Below are positions 43,366 to 51,049 of a stretch of 64,000 nt of DNA, in pieces (position 1 is the first letter of the stretch; every line of letters begins with the position of its first letter). Made by a program: the position numbers and the translations under genes. The stretch comes from Hyphomicrobiales bacterium. Its GTDB lineage: Bacteria; Pseudomonadota; Alphaproteobacteria; Rhizobiales; Rhizobiaceae. Where the stretch lies: assembly GCA_017305935.1 (NCBI GenBank), contig JAFKJU010000028.1:1-64000 (forward strand), written 5' to 3'. The notes beneath the pieces were generated by a model that saw nothing but the letters and a program-made list of their open reading frames with translations, was not told where the DNA came from and ran no database searches.

Positions 43366-43390
43366 AACCCCGGATCACCGATCCGGGGTT
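43366..43390. terminator. Terminator after apnL
   Basis: A perfect 10-bp stem (AACCCCGGAT / ATCCGGGGTT) with loop CACCG lies 22 bases after the apnL stop. Five A residues precede it, so the T run is on the minus strand and it may act in both directions. Confidence 0.7.
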
Positions 43391-43407
43391 CAAATGACAA
43401 TCACCTT

Positions 43408-43514
43408 CGTCATGCTCGGGCTCGTCCCGAGCATCCAATCACGCCTCAAAAAGCCATTATCGTCAGTTGCTTGGAAGGCATTGGCAGATCCTCGGGACGA
43501 GCCCGAGGATGACG
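43408..43514. repeat. Composite inverted-repeat element
   Basis: Two related hairpins lie head to head: ATGCTCGGG-5 nt-CCCGAGCAT (43412-43434) and ATCCTCGGG-5 nt-CCCGAGGAT (43488-43510). Each is bordered by CGTC at the outer edge, so one half is nearly the reverse complement of the other. This CTCGGGxxxxxCCCGAG unit is a common extragenic repeat type in Rhizobiales. Confidence 0.7.
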
Positions 43515-43539
43515 TCGCGGGGCAGGGTATGCGCCAATC

Positions 43540-44796
43540 TCACTTGTCCGTCTCGGCCTTCAGCTTGCCGACATCGTCGGTGCTCATTTCGCCGACGGTG
43601 GTGACTTCGCCGTCCTTGATCTTCCACAGGCGGAAGGGGCCGGTGATGTCGCCGTATTTGTCGAAGGCGACGGGGCCGATGACGCCTTCGTAGCGGATCG
43701 GCTTGCCTTCGCCAATCAGCTTCAGCGCCTTGGCGAATTCTTCCTTGCCGGCATAGATCGGCTCGCCCTTGGGATCGACGACCTTGTAGATCGCCTCGCG
43801 GATATCGGCCGATTTGTCCGAACCGGCAGCGGCGATGGCGAGACCGACGATGGCGCCGGCATCATAGGAGCGGTCGGCGGCCGGGTTGGAGGGCTCGATA
43901 TTGGAGAAGGCCTTGTAATTGGCGTTGAAATATTCGGTCGACTTGGTCGGGCTGGTGCCGGACGAGGTGCCATAGGCTTCGTTCAGATATTCCGCGCCGA
44001 CGGCGGTGATGAAATCCATGCTGTTCATGCCGTCGTTGAGCAGGAATTTCTGCACGCCGCCCTGCGAGATCCAGGCGCGCGCGATGGTGGCGCCGTCGAC
44101 CGGATAGGAGATGAGGTAGAGGCCATCCGGCTCGCCTTCCATCGCCTTGGTGACTTCCGACTGGTAGCTCGACTGCTTCTCGTTATAGGGCGTCACCGAG
44201 ACGATCTCGCCGCCCAGCGCCTTGTAGGCGCGGGAGAACTCGTTGACCATGTTGACGCCGAAGTCGTTGTTGACATGGATGACGGCGAGCTTCTTGAAAC
44301 CCTGGTCGAGGGCATATTTCGCAGCGGCCACGCCCTGCAGCGCATCCGAGGTGATGGTGCGGAAGAAGATGCCGTTGGTCTTGCCTTCGCGGCCGAGCGC
44401 CGTCAGCGTCGGCGAGGAGGAGGCGGGCGAAACCTGCACCACCTTGGCCGGTGCGGTCACCGAAGTGAGGATCGGGATCGACACCGAGGAGATGATGCCG
44501 CCGATCACCACCGGCACCTTGCCGACCTGCACGAGCTGGGTGGCGGCATCGACGGCGACGTTGCCCTGGCTCTGGCTGTCGCGGGTATCGGTGGCAAGCT
44601 GGCAGCCGCGCACGCCGCCGGCCTCGTTGATGTCGCGGAAGGCCATGTCGACGGATTTTGCGCCCGCCTGGCCGTATTCGCCGGCCGGCCCCGTCAGTTC
44701 CATGACGACGCCGACGGTGATCTTGCAGTCGGCGGCATTGGCGGCGGCGGCGCTTAACGCCAGCGCCGATGTCAGTGTCAGAAGCAATGTCTTCAT
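43540..44796 (-). CDS. Branched-chain-type ABC transporter binding protein
   Basis: The 418-residue LivJ-like periplasmic protein starts at the ATG at 44796 (AAGGGGA upstream). The signal peptide MKTLLLTLTSALALSAAAANA is cleaved near residue 21, and the mature start is ADCKITVGVVMELTGPAGEYG. The long upstream frame is an artefact. It is the last gene of the minus-strand gntR operon, 25 bp after the SnoaL-like gene. It must work with the ABC genes of the divergent operon, since no other membrane components are near. Ligand unknown. Confidence 0.9.
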   Translation of the reverse strand: MKTLLLTLTSALALSAAAANAADCKITVGVVMELTGPAGEYGQAGAKSVDMAFRDINEAGGVRGCQLATDTRDSQSQGNVAVDAATQLVQVGKVPVVIGGIISSVSIPILTSVTAPAKVVQVSPASSSPTLTALGREGKTNGIFFRTITSDALQGVAAAKYALDQGFKKLAVIHVNNDFGVNMVNEFSRAYKALGGEIVSVTPYNEKQSSYQSEVTKAMEGEPDGLYLISYPVDGATIARAWISQGGVQKFLLNDGMNSMDFITAVGAEYLNEAYGTSSGTSPTKSTEYFNANYKAFSNIEPSNPAADRSYDAGAIVGLAIAAAGSDKSADIREAIYKVVDPKGEPIYAGKEEFAKALKLIGEGKPIRYEGVIGPVAFDKYGDITGPFRLWKIKDGEVTTVGEMSTDDVGKLKAETDK

Positions 44797-44821
44797 GGTC
44801 GTTCCCCTTGTTTTGAAGTCA

Positions 44822-45253
44822 TCAGTCTGCGGAATTGTTTGGCGGTTGCAGCCAGGTCTCGTGCAGGTATCGCCATTCGAGGCCGAGCGGTGCGGTCGCA
44901 TTGCGGGTGAGAAACACGCTGGAGCGGCGGCGCGTCTGCTGGCCGTTGCGCCATTGCGCCTCGACATAGCTGACGAGGATGCCGCGTTCGTCCTCGATAT
45001 GGGCGCGGACATCGTCGATCTCGATGCGGAAATCCCTGTCCACCGTGCCGCGTGCGGCGCGGACATGGTGGACGACGGCAACGCGATCGAGCACCGCGCC
45101 GGAGGGCGGGATCATCGTCATATCCGCCGCCATCGCCGTCTCGAACCGAGAAAAGTCCGGTTCCGGTTGGCCGTCATCGACGAACCAGCTGACGAAGAAA
45201 TTGTGCAGCTCGACGATCTCGCGCCGGGCGGTTTCGAAAAGACTGTCTGCCAT
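44822..45253 (-). CDS. SnoaL/DUF4440-like small protein
   Basis: The 143-residue protein starts at 45253, its ATG overlapping the stop of the aldo/keto reductase gene (ATGA). It looks like an NTF2-like (SnoaL/DUF4440) alpha+beta cone fold: an N-terminal helix (ETARREIVELHNFFVSWF), then short strands ending in RRRSSVFLTR and LEWRYLHETWL. Members range from isomerases to binding subunits, so the activity is open. Translational coupling ties it to the reductase. Confidence 0.68.
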   Translation of the reverse strand: MADSLFETARREIVELHNFFVSWFVDDGQPEPDFSRFETAMAADMTMIPPSGAVLDRVAVVHHVRAARGTVDRDFRIEIDDVRAHIEDERGILVSYVEAQWRNGQQTRRRSSVFLTRNATAPLGLEWRYLHETWLQPPNNSAD

Positions 45254-46308
45254 CAGTGCCGCCCGTCGTTGAGATTGTAATGCATGATAGAGCCGTGGCG
45301 GCCGGTGCGGTCGCGCTCCAGCGTGTAGATATCGCCCTCCGGCCCCTGGCGGCGGGCCATGACCGCCTCGATCTCGGCCTTGTCCGCCTCGGAAAGGGTG
45401 ACCGCCATGATCTTGGCATTGGCGAGCGCATGTGCCTGGTTGCGGGCGCCGACGATGACGGCGCCGACGGTCGGTCGCGTCAGCATATAGGCGCTGGCGA
45501 TGGTGGCGATATCGGCGCCATGCCGGTCGCCGACATTTTTCAGGGCGCGCAGCAGTTCCTGGAACAGGCTCCAGCCGCCGAAATCGTCGATGATCAGCTT
45601 GTATTTGGTCAGCGAGCGGTTTTCGAGCGGCATTTCCGGCTCGTCCACGCCAAGCCATTTGTCGCTCAGGAAGCCGCCGGCGACGGAGCCGTAACAGAGC
45701 AGGCTGACGCCGTTTGCGGCGGCGAGCGCCGCAAGCCCGTGTTCCGGCCGATTGTCGAGCACGGAATATTGCACCTGCATGCTCACCAGCGGAATGCCCG
45801 CCTTCAGCACGGCGGCGACATGCGCGCTGTCGAAATTCGTGCCGCCGACATTCTCGATCTTGCCGGCTTGCCGCAATTCCTCCAGCCAGCCGAAGGCATC
45901 GAGCCAGCCGGAGAAGGCGTAATCCCACCAATGGAACTGCACGAGGTTCAGCCGCTCCATGCGCAGCCGCCGCAGCGACTGGTCGACGATGCCTTCAACG
46001 TAGGCCTTGCTGATTTTTGGTAGGACATCGAGATCCGGCACCATCTTTGTGTGGACCTTGACCTTCGCCGCGACATCCGCACCCCGCGTTTCCGCCAGCT
46101 TGGCGCGGAACGCGCCAATAATCTCCTCGACGCCGGTATAAATGTCGGCGCAGTCATAGGTGGTGAGCCCCGCATCGAAGGCGGCGATCAGGTCGTCGAT
46201 GGCCTGGGCCTTGTCGATGGCGCCATGGCCGCCGGCAAGCTGCCAGCCGCCGCGAATGACGCGCGAAATGCTGTAGCCGGGGCGCAGGGTAAAACTCGTC
46301 TCGCTCAT
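45253..46308 (-). CDS. Aldo/keto reductase
   Basis: The 351-residue (beta/alpha)8 oxidoreductase has an intact AKR tetrad: Asp and Tyr in DCADIYTGVEE, Lys in VHTKM and His in VQFHWWD. IVGARNQ near the C-terminus belongs to the NADP(H) phosphate-binding region. QFHWWD, FGGWSLFQ and GGTNFDSAH recur in related form in the second reductase at 51050, so they are paralogues. The substrate is unknown; by context it is what the neighbouring importer brings in. Confidence 0.88.
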   Translation of the reverse strand: MSETSFTLRPGYSISRVIRGGWQLAGGHGAIDKAQAIDDLIAAFDAGLTTYDCADIYTGVEEIIGAFRAKLAETRGADVAAKVKVHTKMVPDLDVLPKISKAYVEGIVDQSLRRLRMERLNLVQFHWWDYAFSGWLDAFGWLEELRQAGKIENVGGTNFDSAHVAAVLKAGIPLVSMQVQYSVLDNRPEHGLAALAAANGVSLLCYGSVAGGFLSDKWLGVDEPEMPLENRSLTKYKLIIDDFGGWSLFQELLRALKNVGDRHGADIATIASAYMLTRPTVGAVIVGARNQAHALANAKIMAVTLSEADKAEIEAVMARRQGPEGDIYTLERDRTGRHGSIMHYNLNDGRH

Positions 46309-46311
46309 GGA

Positions 46312-46665
46312 TCATTCCTTCTCGGGCAGCGGCACGGCGGTCGTTTCGGCATGGCTGAAACGGCGCTTTCCCAGCCGGACGATTTTGAGCCGGCTGGCGC
46401 AATGGGGATCGGGGCAGGCGATTTCGGCGTCGCTGGTCATCCAGTCGTTGGGATGCGTCGCCCGCTGCTTGGCGGCGAGCAGCGGCAGCACAGCCGAGAG
46501 CGAATAGATGGAAAAACCCTGGCCCGGCGGCAGCGACAGCATTTCGCCACGCAGCTCGAAATAATCGCCGGGTTTTGCGCCGCAAAAGATCGGCTTGCCC
46601 TCCGGCACCACCGCCTCGACGCGGAGGTCGTAAAGCTCGAAACTGTCGTCGGGGGCAGCGCTCAT
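46312..46665 (-). CDS. TIGR04076-like small protein
   Basis: The 117-residue protein begins with FELYDLRVEAVVPEGKPI, has GDYFELRG and the conserved PPGQGFSIYSLSAVLPLLAA, and ends with a CPDPHC cysteine pair. This fits the TIGR04076 family, small proteins of unknown function often beside aldo/keto reductases. The two cysteines could bind metal. Its ATG overlaps the stop of the gntR gene and it ends 3 nt before the reductase start. Confidence 0.68.
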   Translation of the reverse strand: MSAAPDDSFELYDLRVEAVVPEGKPIFCGAKPGDYFELRGEMLSLPPGQGFSIYSLSAVLPLLAAKQRATHPNDWMTSDAEIACPDPHCASRLKIVRLGKRRFSHAETTAVPLPEKE

Positions 46666-47456
46666 GATGTCTTCCGTCTGTAGCGGCGTTTGGGGGCAAG
46701 GGGCGGGTCGGCCTCAAGGATCGGCGCGTCGCGCAGCAGGTCGAAGGCGCGGCTGATGTCGGAGGCGAGCGCCTGCTTGGCGGCGGCGGCATCGCGCACC
46801 TTCATCGCGGTCAGGATATCGCGGTGGTAGTGCAGCGCCGAGATCTCGCTGGCCGGATCGAATTTCAATACGGCGGCGCGCACGTAAGGGCCGGATTGCA
46901 GCCACAGGCTCTCGATGATCGGAAACAGCACGTCCGAGCCGGAATGCTGATAGATCTGGAAATGGAAACGCTTGTTGAGTTCTAGCTCCTGTTCGATGGG
47001 GTAGCTGTCGCGCCGGGCAATCGCTTCGTCGTAACGGCCGATCAGCGGCTGCAATTCCTCGATTTCGGCATCGCTGATGCGGGCGACCGCCAGTTCCAGC
47101 GCCGCGCCCTCGATGACGATGCGGGCTTGCAACAGGTCGTCGAGCCGCTTGAGGTCGATGGGCGGCACGCGCACGGAACGGTTGGGCAGCGCTTCCAGCG
47201 CCTGTTCCGAAATCAGCCGCGACAAGGCATCGCGCACCGGCATGGTGCTGACTTGCAGCGAGGCCGCCAAATCCTGGATGATCAGCACCTGCCCCGGATC
47301 GAACAACCCGTAGATCAGCGCCTGGCGCAATTCCTTGTAGACCCGGTCCTGCACCGTCTCGCGCACCACCGGGTTGAGCTTGTTATGCGGGGCAGGCGGA
47401 GGCACGACGCCGAAGGCGCTTTCACCGACTTCCAGAACTTTCGAAAATTCCGCCAT
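46662..47456 (-). CDS. GntR-family (FCD type) regulator of the unknown transport locus
   Basis: The 264-residue protein has a ~30-residue N-terminal extension, a winged helix (VYKELRQALIYGLFDPGQVL through STMPVRDALSRL) and an FCD helical domain with HFQIY and HYHRDIL histidines for metal/ligand. It is the first gene of the minus-strand operon and is divergent from the ABC operon. The TGTGATCACA palindrome at 47518-47527 in the gap is its likely site, allowing it to control both arms and itself. Confidence 0.88.
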   Translation of the reverse strand: MAEFSKVLEVGESAFGVVPPPAPHNKLNPVVRETVQDRVYKELRQALIYGLFDPGQVLIIQDLAASLQVSTMPVRDALSRLISEQALEALPNRSVRVPPIDLKRLDDLLQARIVIEGAALELAVARISDAEIEELQPLIGRYDEAIARRDSYPIEQELELNKRFHFQIYQHSGSDVLFPIIESLWLQSGPYVRAAVLKFDPASEISALHYHRDILTAMKVRDAAAAKQALASDISRAFDLLRDAPILEADPPLAPKRRYRRKTS

Positions 47457-47514
47457 CTGCCCGTCCGGATCGCTCTTGCAAGGGAAGAAATGTCGCGTTA
47501 CCGTGTGATTGACG

Positions 47515-47530
47515 ATATGTGATCACAAAT
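47515..47530. promoter_or_regulatory. Palindromic operator between the divergent operons
   Basis: TGTGATCACA (47518-47527) is a perfect 10-bp palindrome with two extra matching bases beyond a mismatch on each side (AT.TGTGATCACA.AT). It lies 59 bases from the gntR start and 34 bases from the ABC ATPase start. This is a typical size and place for a GntR-family operator. Confidence 0.65.
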
Positions 47531-47560
47531 TGAAGATCAAATCTTTTTTGGAGGTTGCCG

Positions 47561-48385
47561 TTGGAAATCGAGGGAGACATGGCGACGGCGACAGGCCGAG
47601 GAGACGGGCAGACGGCGCGCCCGCTGCTGGCGGTGGAAAATGTCGTGCAGCGCTTCGGCGGCGTCGCGGCGGTCGATGGCGTCTCCTTTTCGATCCGCGA
47701 TGGCGAGATCGCCGGCCTGATCGGCCCGAACGGCGCCGGCAAGACGACGATGTTCAATCTCATCGCCGGCTCCATGGCGCCCAGCGAGGGCCGCATCCTG
47801 ATCGAGGGCGAGAGCGTCGAGACGCAGCCGGCGCATCGCCGCCTCTCGGTCGGCCTCGGCCGCACCTTCCAGATCCCGCGCCCCTTCGGGCAGATGTCGC
47901 TGGTCGAAAACGTCATGCTCGGCCGCAAGGGCCAGAGCGGCGAGCGCATCCTGCCCAACTGGCTGGCCCCCGGCCGTGTCGCCCGCGAGGAGCGCGAGAC
48001 CTATGACAAGGCGATGGCGCTGCTCGAATTCGTCACACTCACCCATCTCGCCCGCGAGCCGGCGCGGGTGCTCTCCGGCGGCCAGCGCAAGCTTCTGGAA
48101 CTCGCCCGCGTGCTGATGGCCGAGCCGCGCATCATCCTGCTCGACGAGCCGGCCGCCGGCGTCAATCCGAGCCTGCTGGAAGTCATCATCGACCGCATCA
48201 TCGAGATCAACCGGCGCGGCACCACCTTCCTGATCATCGAGCACAACATGGATATGATCGCCCGGCTTTGCCGCCATGTCTTCGTCATGGCGACCGGCAA
48301 GCTGCTCTGCGAGGGCACGCCGGCCGCCGTCGCCGCCGATCCGCGCGTCATCGAGGCCTATCTCGGCGGAGGGCATCTCGCATGA
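47561..48385 (+). CDS. Branched-chain-type ABC ATPase (LivG type)
   Basis: The product has 274 residues from a TTG at 47561, chosen because GGAGG (47550-47554) lies 6 nt upstream; the ATG at 47579 has a badly spaced site. Walker A is GPNGAGKTT, the signature LSGGQRKLLELAR and Walker B ILLDEPAAGVN, followed by the switch histidine IIEHNMD. The AGVNP and EGTP motifs mark LivG rather than LivF. Four ABC genes follow with ATGA overlaps. Confidence 0.92.
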   Translation: MEIEGDMATATGRGDGQTARPLLAVENVVQRFGGVAAVDGVSFSIRDGEIAGLIGPNGAGKTTMFNLIAGSMAPSEGRILIEGESVETQPAHRRLSVGLGRTFQIPRPFGQMSLVENVMLGRKGQSGERILPNWLAPGRVAREERETYDKAMALLEFVTLTHLAREPARVLSGGQRKLLELARVLMAEPRIILLDEPAAGVNPSLLEVIIDRIIEINRRGTTFLIIEHNMDMIARLCRHVFVMATGKLLCEGTPAAVAADPRVIEAYLGGGHLA

Positions 48386-49131
48386 GCGAACCGATCCTCG
48401 CCGTCTCCGCCCTGGTTTCCGGTTACGATCCCGGCGTGCCCATCGTCCGCGGCGCGTCGATGACGGTGGCGCCGGGCGAAATCACCGTCATCCTCGGGCC
48501 GAACGGCGCCGGCAAATCCACCTTCATCAAGTCGATTGCCGGGCTGGTGCCGAAAGCCTCCGGCTCGGTGCGGCTGGAAGGGCGCGAGATCGCCGCCGTG
48601 CCTGCCCATCGCCTCGTGCATGAGGGCCTCGCCTTCGTGCCGCAGACGGAAAACGTTTTTGGCCTGATGAGCGTCGAGGACAACCTGCTGCTTGCCGCCG
48701 GCATCCTGCCGAAAGCGGCGCGCGCCGGTCGATTGCAGGACATGTTCGACATGTTCCCCGATCTCGCCCGCCAGCGCAAATTGCCGGCCGGCCGGCTCTC
48801 CGGCGGCCAGCGGCAGATGGTGGCGGTCGCCCGCGCCTTGATGGTGTCCCCGCGCGTCATCATGCTGGACGAGCCTTCGGCGGGTCTTTCGCCAAAACTG
48901 GTGGAGCAGGTCTTCGTCAATCTCGCCGCGGTGCGCCGGGCCGGCGTCACCGTCGTGCTGGTCGAGCAGAACGCCAAGGCTGCGCTCGCCATTGCCGACC
49001 GCGCCTATATCCTTGCCGAAGGCCGCAATGCCCATGAGGGCGGGGCGAAGGATCTGTGGAACGACCCGGCCATCGCCGCCCTCTATCTCGGCGGCGGCAA
49101 AATCCGGCAGGACGGGGAGGGGACGCGATGA
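48382..49131 (+). CDS. Branched-chain-type ABC ATPase (LivF type)
   Basis: The product has 249 residues, with Walker A GPNGAGKST, signature LSGGQRQMVAVARAL and Walker B IMLDEPSAGLSP. The VEQNAKAALAIADRAYIL segment is typical of LivF. Start and stop overlap the adjacent genes (ATGA), so expression is coupled. With the LivG-type subunit it would form the heterodimeric motor of the importer whose binding protein is encoded at 43540-44796. Confidence 0.93.
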   Translation: MSEPILAVSALVSGYDPGVPIVRGASMTVAPGEITVILGPNGAGKSTFIKSIAGLVPKASGSVRLEGREIAAVPAHRLVHEGLAFVPQTENVFGLMSVEDNLLLAAGILPKAARAGRLQDMFDMFPDLARQRKLPAGRLSGGQRQMVAVARALMVSPRVIMLDEPSAGLSPKLVEQVFVNLAAVRRAGVTVVLVEQNAKAALAIADRAYILAEGRNAHEGGAKDLWNDPAIAALYLGGGKIRQDGEGTR

Positions 49132-50033
49132 ACCTGCAATTCGTGGTCGACGGGCTGCTGACCGGCTCGATTATCGGGCTCGGCGCCATCGGCGTGACGC
49201 TCACCTATTCGATCCTGCGCTTTTCCAATTTCGCCCATGGCGAATTCATCGCCTGGGGCGCCTATGCGGCCCTTGCCGCCTCCACCCTGCTCGGCTGGAT
49301 GGCCGGCGGCAATGTCTCCGCCATTGCCCCCTTCTCCTTCGGCTGGACGCTGATCGCCGCGACCGTGATCGCCGTCCTCCTCACCGGCCTGCTGGCGCTG
49401 GCGCTGGATTATGTGCTGTTCCGGCGCCTGCGCCGCGCCAACACCATCACCGCCGTGATGGCGAGCTTCGGCGCGTCGATGGCGCTGCGCAGCCTGCTCG
49501 AATTCATCTTCACCTCCTCGCCGACCTATTTCAGCAAGAAGCTGCAGATCGCCCAGAAACTCGGGCTCGGCGTGCGCGCCACGCCCGACCAGATGATCCT
49601 GATCGTCATGACCGGCATTCTCGTCCTGTCGATCCACCTGCTTTTGACCCGCACCCAGACCGGCCGCTCGATGCGCGCCGTCAGCGAAAACCCCGATCTC
49701 GCCCGCGTCGCCGGCATCGACGTCGGGCGCATCGTCAACATCACATGGATGATCGGTGGCGGGCTCGCCTGCTTCGCCGGCGTCATGGTCGGGCTTCTGG
49801 TGCAGATCCGTCCCTATATGGGTTTCGACCTGCTGCTGCCGCTGTTTGCCGCCGCGATCCTCGGCGGCATCGGCTCGATCCCCGGCGCGCTGATCGGCGG
49901 ATTGATCGTCGGGCTGGCGGAGGCTTTCGCCGTGCAGACCGTGGGTGCCGAGTGGCGCGCCGCCGTCGCCTTCGTGCTGTTGATCGCCGTGCTTCTGGTC
50001 CGCCCCGCAGGCATCATGGGAGGAAAAGCCTGA
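49128..50033 (+). CDS. Branched-chain-type ABC permease (LivH type)
   Basis: The 301-residue inner-membrane protein has about eight helices. The N-terminus VDGLLTGSIIGLGAIGVTLT and the loop ILGGIGSIPGALIGG are LivH signatures. The ATG at 49128 overlaps the upstream stop. The substrate need not be a branched-chain amino acid: this transporter class also takes urea, amides, aromatics and other small molecules, and the local enzymes suggest a carbonyl compound. Confidence 0.93.
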   Translation: MNLQFVVDGLLTGSIIGLGAIGVTLTYSILRFSNFAHGEFIAWGAYAALAASTLLGWMAGGNVSAIAPFSFGWTLIAATVIAVLLTGLLALALDYVLFRRLRRANTITAVMASFGASMALRSLLEFIFTSSPTYFSKKLQIAQKLGLGVRATPDQMILIVMTGILVLSIHLLLTRTQTGRSMRAVSENPDLARVAGIDVGRIVNITWMIGGGLACFAGVMVGLLVQIRPYMGFDLLLPLFAAAILGGIGSIPGALIGGLIVGLAEAFAVQTVGAEWRAAVAFVLLIAVLLVRPAGIMGGKA

Positions 50034-51013
50034 TGCTCGAATTCTTCTCCTCCGGTTTGGCCGGCTATCTCGCCTTCTTCCTCGCGACCGCGCTGAGTTA
50101 TGCGATCATCTGCCTCGGCCTCAACCTGCAATGGGGCCAGACCGGCCTCTTCAATGTCGGCGTTGCCGGTTTCGTCGCCATCGGCGCCTATACCTCGGCT
50201 ATCCTGACGACGCCGCCGAGCGACACCCATCTCGGCGGTTTCGGCTTGCCGATCCTTGTCGGCTGGGCCGGGGCCATGCTGGTCTCGGCCGCCGCCACTG
50301 GTTTTGTCGGGCTGCTGACGCTGCGGCTGCGCTCCGATTACCTCGCCATCGCCACCTTCGGCATCGCGGTGACCATCCAGCTCGTGGCGCTGAATGCGCA
50401 GGCGATTACCGGCGGCCCGTTCGGCATCGGCTTCATCCCGCGTCTGTTTTCCGGCTGGGCGGAAGATGCGCTGCTGTTCAATTTCGCCAATCTCGCCGCC
50501 GTCGCGCTGGTCGTGCTCATCCTCTATATCGGGCTGGAGCGGCTGGTGCGCAGCCCCTGGGGCCGGGTGCTCCGCGCCGTGCGCGAGGACGAGGAGGCAG
50601 CCCGTTCGCTCGGCAAGAGCCCGTCGCATTATCGCCTGCAGGCCTTCGTGCTCGGGGGCGCGATCATGGGGCTGGGCGGCGCGGTACAGGCACATTTCAT
50701 CGGCTTCATCGCGCCGGAAAACTACCTGCCGACACTGACCTTCCAGGTCTGGACCATGCTGATCATCGGCGGCTCCGGCAACAATCTCGGCGCCATCCTC
50801 GGCGGCGTCGCCATCTGGGCGTTGTGGAGCGTTTCCGGCAGCGCCATCACCGTCTTCTTCCCGCCGGAGCAGCAGGCGCGTGCCGCAGCCCTGCAGATCA
50901 CCGGCATCGGTGTGCTCCTGTCGCTCGCCCTGCTGCTGAGGCCGCGCGGCCTGCTCGGCGAGCGCATCAACGTCTCGCGCCACACCGACGCCAAGCCGGC
51001 AAAAGCCGGCTGA
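50033..51013 (+). CDS. Branched-chain-type ABC permease (LivM type)
   Basis: The 326-residue membrane protein carries the LivM block LGLNLQWGQTGLFNVGVAGF at the start and VREDEEAARSLGKS plus IIGGSGNNLGAILGG later, with about ten helices. It pairs with the LivH-type subunit. The ATG overlaps the preceding stop (TGATG). The next gene, the reductase-Rid fusion, starts 36 bp later in the same unit. Confidence 0.93.
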   Translation: MLEFFSSGLAGYLAFFLATALSYAIICLGLNLQWGQTGLFNVGVAGFVAIGAYTSAILTTPPSDTHLGGFGLPILVGWAGAMLVSAAATGFVGLLTLRLRSDYLAIATFGIAVTIQLVALNAQAITGGPFGIGFIPRLFSGWAEDALLFNFANLAAVALVVLILYIGLERLVRSPWGRVLRAVREDEEAARSLGKSPSHYRLQAFVLGGAIMGLGGAVQAHFIGFIAPENYLPTLTFQVWTMLIIGGSGNNLGAILGGVAIWALWSVSGSAITVFFPPEQQARAAALQITGIGVLLSLALLLRPRGLLGERINVSRHTDAKPAKAG

Positions 51014-51049
51014 CACCTCCCTTTTCTCCGACCGAACGGACCGACGCCC

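Noticed and set aside
44822-45931. 369-codon extension of the SnoaL-like gene
   Set aside because: The upstream two thirds overlap the aldo/keto reductase in another frame. The ATG at 45253, coupled to the reductase stop, gives the sensible 143-residue protein.
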